Shown here piece after piece: positions 59,273-64,000 of a DNA stretch of 64,000 nt. The notes beneath the pieces were generated by a model, which was not told where the DNA came from, searched no databases, and saw nothing but the letters and a program-made list of their open reading frames with translations. This DNA comes from Enterococcus raffinosus (GTDB taxonomy: Bacteria; Bacillota; Bacilli; Lactobacillales; Enterococcaceae). The DNA lies in the NCBI RefSeq assembly GCF_018917525.1, contig NZ_JAHLOS010000002.1:124001-188000 (forward strand), read 5' to 3'. Each line of letters opens with the position of its first letter. Position 1 is the stretch's first letter. The position numbers and the translations under genes are program-made.

Positions 59273-59677
59273 ATGAACCTACTCCCGAAAAACAATTGGT
59301 TAGATGGAGAAGAATTAGTAGGCAAGCTGATGAACACGTTTTGGGATGACCGAAAAATGAGTGTCGATATTCGCGATATGGATGATCACTATGAAGTCAA
59401 AGCAGATCTGCCAGGATTTGAAAAATCAGAAATTTCCGTGAACTATAATAATGAGATTCTTTCAATTGATGCCGAACACACGAGTGAAAATGAAGTAAAG
59501 GATGATGGTCGTTTTGTTCGTCGGGAACGCTCTAGCAGTGCATACCATCGTCAATTTGTGGTGAAAAGTATTGATGAAGAAAAAATCAGTGCAAAATTTG
59601 AAAATGGCGTGCTTTCTTTGATACTCCCTCGAACGGACTACGAAGAAAAGAAAGGTACATCTATCACGATTGATTGA
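59273..59677 (+). CDS. Small heat-shock protein, Hsp20 family
   Basis: 134 residues after AGGAGG. Alpha-crystallin domain about 28-120 (SVDIRDMDDHYEVKADLPGF, then FENGVLSLILPR), with a C-terminal SITID that supplies the I-x-I anchoring motif. ATP-independent holdase. A promoter TTGAAT-17-TACCAT may lie near 59190-59220; no CtsR or CIRCE operator is visible. Confidence 0.93.
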   Translation: MNLLPKNNWLDGEELVGKLMNTFWDDRKMSVDIRDMDDHYEVKADLPGFEKSEISVNYNNEILSIDAEHTSENEVKDDGRFVRRERSSSAYHRQFVVKSIDEEKISAKFENGVLSLILPRTDYEEKKGTSITID

Positions 59678-59691
59678 AACATGTATGAATG

Positions 59692-59725
59692 AAAAAGACG
59701 AGCCGCAACTGGCTCGTCTTTTTAT
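59692..59725. terminator. Bidirectional terminator between hsp20 and mprF
   Basis: AAAAAGACGAGCC GCAACT GGCTCGTCTTTTT. Its right edge touches the mprF stop. Confidence 0.9.
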
Positions 59726-62283
59726 ACTTCGATCATTTCTTCTGAAATAGTGACACCTTTGTTTTTTCCCCGACCAATCAAATAGAGTAGCTGCAAGGCT
59801 GAGAATAAAAAGCTGCTGTCCTTCATATAGGCGAAATATCTTGGTCGCCATCGATCAACATAAACTGTCTTTTCCTCTGTTACCTGTTGAAAAGCATAAA
59901 TTGAATGACCATATTTATAGATCAAATTCATGATCCGTTCCCCTAAAAAGGCGAAGGATGTCTCGCCGACTTTGGCTAACGGCGCCATGCCTTGATATAC
60001 TTCACAGTAGCCCTGCCGCTTCAACTCGTCCATCAAATGCAGCTTCAGAAAAGTCGGCAGCTCATTCGGTACATCACTCCGGAAACGCAACAAATCGAAG
60101 GAGGCTTTCTCCTTATTGATAGGCTGTTCAGTGATAAATCCGACAATTCGATTTTGTGGATCACGAGCAATTCCGACATTACTCGTTTCAATATACCTCC
60201 GATCAAAACGGCCTACTGAGAAACATTTTTCCTTTTCGCCATTTAACCATTCATCTGAAATTTCCTCTAACTCATCAAAGACTTCTTCCGGCAGTTTTTC
60301 AAAATAAATAAATTGATAGCCCTCATTCGTCAAGCGTTTAAATTCAAAACGATCAGAAAAAACATCATGCTTGTGGCGAGTAAAATCTGTGACTCCCGTC
60401 TCACCGATCTTATCAAAATGAAAGCCTAAATCATGTAGCAGCAAGACATACTTTTCTGATATTTTATAAAAGGCCAGCTGATAGCCAAGCTTATCTGCAT
60501 GCTCCATAAAGGCAAAAGTCGCCGCTTGCCATTTTTCGGGATTCCCCACAGGATCACCCAGAACAAAACACTTATTCGCTCGTGTCTGAAAGCCAAAAAC
60601 GATTTGATCATTGCCGTTTTCTTGATAATAAAAATACTGATAGCCCGACACTCGCAAATAGTGACTAGCTGGCGTGCCGCCATAGCGGTTGATTAAATAG
60701 TTGAAGCGTTTCTCATCCCAAACAGCGCCAAGTTTTGTCTCACTTTGCGTCAAGTATTGATAGAGAATTGCTAAACATAAAATTGATAAAATCAATCCAA
60801 CTAAACCGGAGAACCAAATTTCTTCTGACGGGAAGGCAAAATATTTCGCCGATAACCGTTCCGTGCTCCATATCTGACCACTGTGATAGCCTGCTACCGC
60901 ATAAAAGATAAACAATAATCCGAATAGAATCCCATCAAAAACCAACGCCCCCCAAGAATATACAAACCGTTCTCGGTAAAATTCTCGTCGTGACATCCAG
61001 ACAATCAATAAAATCACCACATAAACAACAATCAAACGAACCGACGCCGTCCGTGCTACCGTATTGACGATACCAAAGATCAATAATAAGATGGTTGGCC
61101 AGAAAGCCCGTTTTACCTTTTGCGAGATTCCTCTAGCAAACCCTAAAAGCAAGAACCCAATTAATAAGTTTAATGTCTGATCTAAAAAATCAAAGGAAAA
61201 CGGCAGCAGCACTTGAAATAGGCGGCTAATATTGGATAGGTTCGTCAGTGTGGATAATAGAATCATCATGATGCCCGCAAAATAAACAGCACTGACCATA
61301 ATCACGTGCGCCACTTTTTGCGAAAGCACACGAGGCAAATTATCAAAATAACGATTCATTTTGACACTGGTATTAGTCAAAAAGATCACGATTCCCGTTA
61401 TAAAAGGAACTAGGTAATAAAAAATCCGATAGAACAAGATCCAAACGACCGCTGTACTTTGATTCAGCCCGAGATGGCCCAAACCTAAGATCATCATGAC
61501 ATCAAAGGTTCCCGCACCCCCTGGCACCATCGTCAGCATCCCTAATCCAGTCGCAATCACAAACATTGGATAAATGTCACCGATATTCAATTTCACACCC
61601 ATCAAGTAGCCAACCATTAGAAAAACGAACAGTGCCCCTAACCATTGGCCCAATGATGCTAGATATAATTCAAAAATTTGCTTCAATCGAAACTCTTTAA
61701 AAATCGTCCGACGTCTACTATAAACAAAAATGAATAAAAGCGGCGCAAAAGCTCCACCCGCTAATAGCCAAAAGCGATAACGAACAAATGGATTTTGTGT
61801 TCGGAAAAAGATCAAGTCTAAAGACGTAATAAACGCCATAATGGAAAGTCCCGCCAGCATGAAAATGGCAATCTTGGAGATCACAGCCAGTACTTTTTTC
61901 TTCTCCATCCCTTTACCGTAAAAACTGGAACGCAGACTTACCCCGACCACACCGCCAAATCCGGCTAAATTGTTGATCGTATTAGTCGTCCAAGCAGAAA
62001 CTAGCCATTCTTTAAAATTCATTCGCGGACGTCCCGCCGCTTCAAGCGTCGTGATTGCCACGTGATCGTATAAAAGCATGGGCAGAACACCACAAAGGCC
62101 GATCCCCAACATACTTAATAATGCAATTTGATCCTGTTGTTTGATCGTTTGCCAAACGGTTTGCCAACTCATTCCATGAGCAATATTTTTTACTTGGTTC
62201 GCCACGAAAAATAAAACAATCCCAAAGAAGATGATTTTTAGTAATGTAGCATGCCGTTTGAACCAGCGACTGATTGTCGTCAT
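59722..62283 (-). CDS. mprF: Phosphatidylglycerol lysyltransferase/flippase MprF
   Basis: 853 residues. The N-terminal half is a polytopic membrane domain of about 14 segments that flips the lipid (GFGGVVGVSLRSSFYGKG, MVPGGAGTFDVMMI). The C-terminal cytoplasmic synthase (about 530-840) transfers an amino acid from aminoacyl-tRNA to phosphatidylglycerol (YGGTPASHYLRVSG, FDLLRFRSDVPNELPTFLKL). This lowers negative surface charge and gives tolerance to cationic peptides. Lysine versus alanine or arginine donors cannot be told from sequence here. Confidence 0.96.
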   Translation of the reverse strand: MTTISRWFKRHATLLKIIFFGIVLFFVANQVKNIAHGMSWQTVWQTIKQQDQIALLSMLGIGLCGVLPMLLYDHVAITTLEAAGRPRMNFKEWLVSAWTTNTINNLAGFGGVVGVSLRSSFYGKGMEKKKVLAVISKIAIFMLAGLSIMAFITSLDLIFFRTQNPFVRYRFWLLAGGAFAPLLFIFVYSRRRTIFKEFRLKQIFELYLASLGQWLGALFVFLMVGYLMGVKLNIGDIYPMFVIATGLGMLTMVPGGAGTFDVMMILGLGHLGLNQSTAVVWILFYRIFYYLVPFITGIVIFLTNTSVKMNRYFDNLPRVLSQKVAHVIMVSAVYFAGIMMILLSTLTNLSNISRLFQVLLPFSFDFLDQTLNLLIGFLLLGFARGISQKVKRAFWPTILLLIFGIVNTVARTASVRLIVVYVVILLIVWMSRREFYRERFVYSWGALVFDGILFGLLFIFYAVAGYHSGQIWSTERLSAKYFAFPSEEIWFSGLVGLILSILCLAILYQYLTQSETKLGAVWDEKRFNYLINRYGGTPASHYLRVSGYQYFYYQENGNDQIVFGFQTRANKCFVLGDPVGNPEKWQAATFAFMEHADKLGYQLAFYKISEKYVLLLHDLGFHFDKIGETGVTDFTRHKHDVFSDRFEFKRLTNEGYQFIYFEKLPEEVFDELEEISDEWLNGEKEKCFSVGRFDRRYIETSNVGIARDPQNRIVGFITEQPINKEKASFDLLRFRSDVPNELPTFLKLHLMDELKRQGYCEVYQGMAPLAKVGETSFAFLGERIMNLIYKYGHSIYAFQQVTEEKTVYVDRWRPRYFAYMKDSSFLFSALQLLYLIGRGKNKGVTISEEMIEV

Positions 62284-62667
62284 CCTTCTACTCCCATTCT
62301 TTCTTTTCTTGTACTCTATTTTAAATGAATTCTTGTTTTGAAGCTATCCTTTTAAATAAATGAAGCGGCTTAAAAAAAGCATTGTTTATTTTTTACAAAA
62401 AACACATGCTTCTTTACTTGCTACACAAACGTTACACCATTACAGCGCCTATTTGTTAGAATAATGGCAGTATTTTCAATTCAGGATAAATTTCTGACGT
62501 TTAAGCCATTTGTGATAAAGCTTTTTCCTATAGTACTAAATAGGTTAATAGTAGCAAATAATACGGAGTTGGCGTATCTTGTGATTATATCCCTACTCAA
62601 TACATTAGGCAAAGGTCAATTCACCGCCTCATCTTTGAGTAAGTATTCATTTAAGGAGTGGAATATA
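62284..62667. other. Control region of immunity gene
   Basis: Divergent gap of 384 bp. A hairpin AAGCATTGTTT/AAACACATGCTT lies at 62377-62411. A -10-like TAGAAT at 62457-62462 has TTACAC 19 bp upstream. That would give a leader of about 200 nt. The leader is open in the same frame as the immunity gene from 62464, but no start with a ribosome-binding site exists there. No bacteriocin precursor gene was found. Confidence 0.45.
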
Positions 62668-62964
62668 ATGTCAAAACTAAAATGGTTCTCAGGCGGAAAA
62701 GAACGCAGCGATCAAGCCCTCACTCTCATTAATGAATTACTGAAAGAATTAGATAAGAATCCAAATAGCCAGGCATTACAAAAACTACTAGCTAACTATC
62801 AAAATGAATTAAGAAAAAAAGAACGTTCTGTTCCTTTTATTTTGAGTCAAATGAACATTGAGATTTCCAACCTTTTGAAAAAGGAAACTATTTCCTTATC
62901 CGATAGTCAGTCGAATAACTTGAAGCAACTAATGACTCTATCAAACATTCGATATGGCTACTAA
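62668..62964 (+). CDS. Bacteriocin immunity protein, enterocin A immunity type
   Basis: 98 residues from the ATG at 62668, after TAAGGAGTGG. Helical protein with the pattern ALQKLLANYQNELRKKERSV, PFILSQMNIEIS, and a C-terminal LSNIRYGY, as in pediocin-like immunity proteins (EntA_Immun), which block the mannose-PTS pore formed by class IIa bacteriocins. No bacteriocin or exporter gene is adjacent, so it is an orphan that may protect against bacteriocins of other strains. Confidence 0.82.
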   Translation: MSKLKWFSGGKERSDQALTLINELLKELDKNPNSQALQKLLANYQNELRKKERSVPFILSQMNIEISNLLKKETISLSDSQSNNLKQLMTLSNIRYGY

Positions 62965-62986
62965 TAGTGAAACGCCCAAAATGAAA

Positions 62987-63033
62987 AGAAATAAGAGTTC
63001 AATCTTCCATATAGGAGATTGAACTCTTATTTG
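62987..63033. terminator. Bidirectional terminator between immunity gene and rny
   Basis: AATAAGAGTTCAATCT...AGATTGAACTCTTATT, a 16-bp stem with a short loop. Confidence 0.88.
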
Positions 63034-63050
63034 TCTACTAAGTCTGTTAA

Positions 63051-64000
63051 CTATTTTGCATAATCGGTTGCTCGTGTCTCACGAATAACTACTACTTTAA
63101 TATGCCCCGGGTAATCCAACTCGTCTTCAATTCTGCGACGGATATCGCGAACTAAACGAACAGAATCCAAATCCGAAATTTCTTCTGGTTTGACCATGAC
63201 GCGAACTTCACGTCCGGCTTGAACTGCGAAGCTAGAATCAACACCATCAAAACTATTTGAAATGTTTTCTAAGTTTTCTAAACGACGGATATAGTTTTCT
63301 AATGACTCGCTCCGTGCTCCTGGTCGAGCAGCTGACACTGCATCGGCAGCGGCTACTAAGACAGAGATCACTGAAGTTGCTTCTGTGTCTCCGTGGTGAG
63401 AGGCAATTGCATTAATCACGACTGGATTTTCACGATATTTCGCAGCTAATTCAGCCCCGATTTCAACGTGAGACCCTTCAATCTCGTGGTCTAGTGCTTT
63501 ACCAATATCATGAAGCAATCCTGCGCGTTGCGCTAATTGAACATTTTCACCAAGCTCTGCGGCTAATACACCGGTTAGTTTGGCTACTTCAATTGAGTGA
63601 TTCAACACGTTTTGACCATAGCTGGTACGGAAATGCAAACGTCCTAAAATCTTGATCAAATCTGGATGCAGGGTATGAGCGCCAACTTCAAAGGCCGCTT
63701 GTTCCCCGTATTCGCGAATACGTTCATCCATTTCTTTGCGAGATTTTTCAACCATTTCTTCGATCCGCGCCGGATGAATCCGACCATCTTGAATCAGTTT
63801 CTCTAACGTCATCCGAGCAATTTCCCGTCTGATTGGATCAAAGCCGGATAAAACGACTGCTTCTGGTGTATCATCAATAATTAAATCGATCCCCGTCAAT
63901 GTTTCTAATGTCCGAATATTCCGGCCTTCACGTCCAATAATGCGACCTTTCATCTCATCATTTGGCAATGTAACCACCGAAACAGTCGTTTCAGAAACAG
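63051..64000 (-). CDS. rny: Ribonuclease Y, N-terminus cut by window edge
   Basis: Membrane-anchored endoribonuclease initiating mRNA decay. The visible C-terminal part of about 316 residues has the KH domain ([19 protein letters not shown]) and the HD domain with [17 protein letters not shown] and ASHHGD. It ends [14 protein letters not shown], as usual. The N-terminal membrane anchor and coiled coil lie beyond position 64000. Confidence 0.98.
   Translation of the reverse strand, partial: VSETTVSVVTLPNDEMKGRIIGREGRNIRTLETLTGIDLIIDDTPEAVVLSGFDPIRREIARMTLEKLIQDGRIHPARIEEMVEKSRKEMDERIREYGEQAAFEVGAHTLHPDLIKILGRLHFRTSYGQNVLNHSIEVAKLTGVLAAELGENVQLAQRAGLLHDIGKALDHEIEGSHVEIGAELAAKYRENPVVINAIASHHGDTEATSVISVLVAAADAVSAARPGARSESLENYIRRLENLENISNSFDGVDSSFAVQAGREVRVMVKPEEISDLDSVRLVRDIRRRIEDELDYPGHIKVVVIRETRATDYAK

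Noticed and set aside
62464-62667. 68-codon N-terminal extension of the immunity protein
   Set aside because: No ribosome-binding site at its start, unlike the ATG at 62668; the family starts at the latter.

Overview
The window looks like the chromosome of a low-GC Gram-positive coccus of the order Lactobacillales, most probably an Enterococcus. The S10/spc/alpha and str ribosomal operons, EF-Tu, SecY, RpoA, GlmU, Prs and MprF are all of enterococcal type and length. Leaders carry TTGACA/TATAAT-like promoters and AAGGAGG ribosome-binding sites. I see no prophage, plasmid, insertion sequence, rRNA operon or CRISPR array. The only tRNA is a tRNA-Leu. The species is not determined.

Layout. (1) 1-2474: ribokinase (cut by the window edge) and a nucleoside hydrolase, divergent from a YeiL-type CRP-family activator whose first codons are frameshifted; a nucleoside-salvage locus. 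(2) 2475-6471: truA, a gene of unknown function, and the ecfA1-ecfA2-ecfT vitamin-transporter energising module. (3) 6598-20889: the S10/spc/alpha superoperon, read right to left from a clear promoter at 20861-20889 to rplQ, and ending in a structured L17-downstream element. (4) 21027-25725: the str operon (rpsL, rpsG, fusA, tuf). (5) 25949-32917: rpiA, gpmA, tRNA-Leu, udk, a nucleotidase, rsuA, rplY with a long attenuator-like leader, a DUF960 gene and a MATE exporter. (6) 32921-39692: an unknown gene, kup with a riboswitch-like leader, pnp, rpsO and def. (7) 39673-44831: niaR, an acetyltransferase fused to a chorismate mutase, a sirtuin, then a lysine-riboswitch-controlled lysine ABC transporter. 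(8) 44808-51421: a TMEM175-like channel, an Mga-family regulator, a non-coding region with four repeated small-RNA genes, and an FtsX-type ABC transporter. (9) 51577-55321: prs, glmU and purR, with a related leader in front of glmU and purR. (10) 55422-64000: the zinc transporter adcABC with a Zur box, ispE, hsp20, mprF, an orphan bacteriocin immunity gene and rny (cut by the window edge).

Most of the window is core housekeeping. The unusual content is mostly RNA. At 47321-48170 four near-identical transcription units of about 80 nt each have an extended -10 element, an unstructured segment complementary to a ribosome-binding site plus start codon, and a terminator stem with a compensatory base-pair change. 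This resembles the csRNA and LhrC families of multicopy small RNAs. The kup leader has the GGGGAGUAG core of yybP-ykoY (manganese) riboswitches and an aptamer stem that competes with a terminator, which is unexpected for a potassium transporter. The lysine riboswitch lets the following ABC transporter be assigned to lysine. A homologous structured leader precedes both purR and glmU.

Limits: everything here was read by eye. RNA folds, promoter calls and family names without an exact motif are inferences, and start codons were chosen by ribosome-binding-site position.
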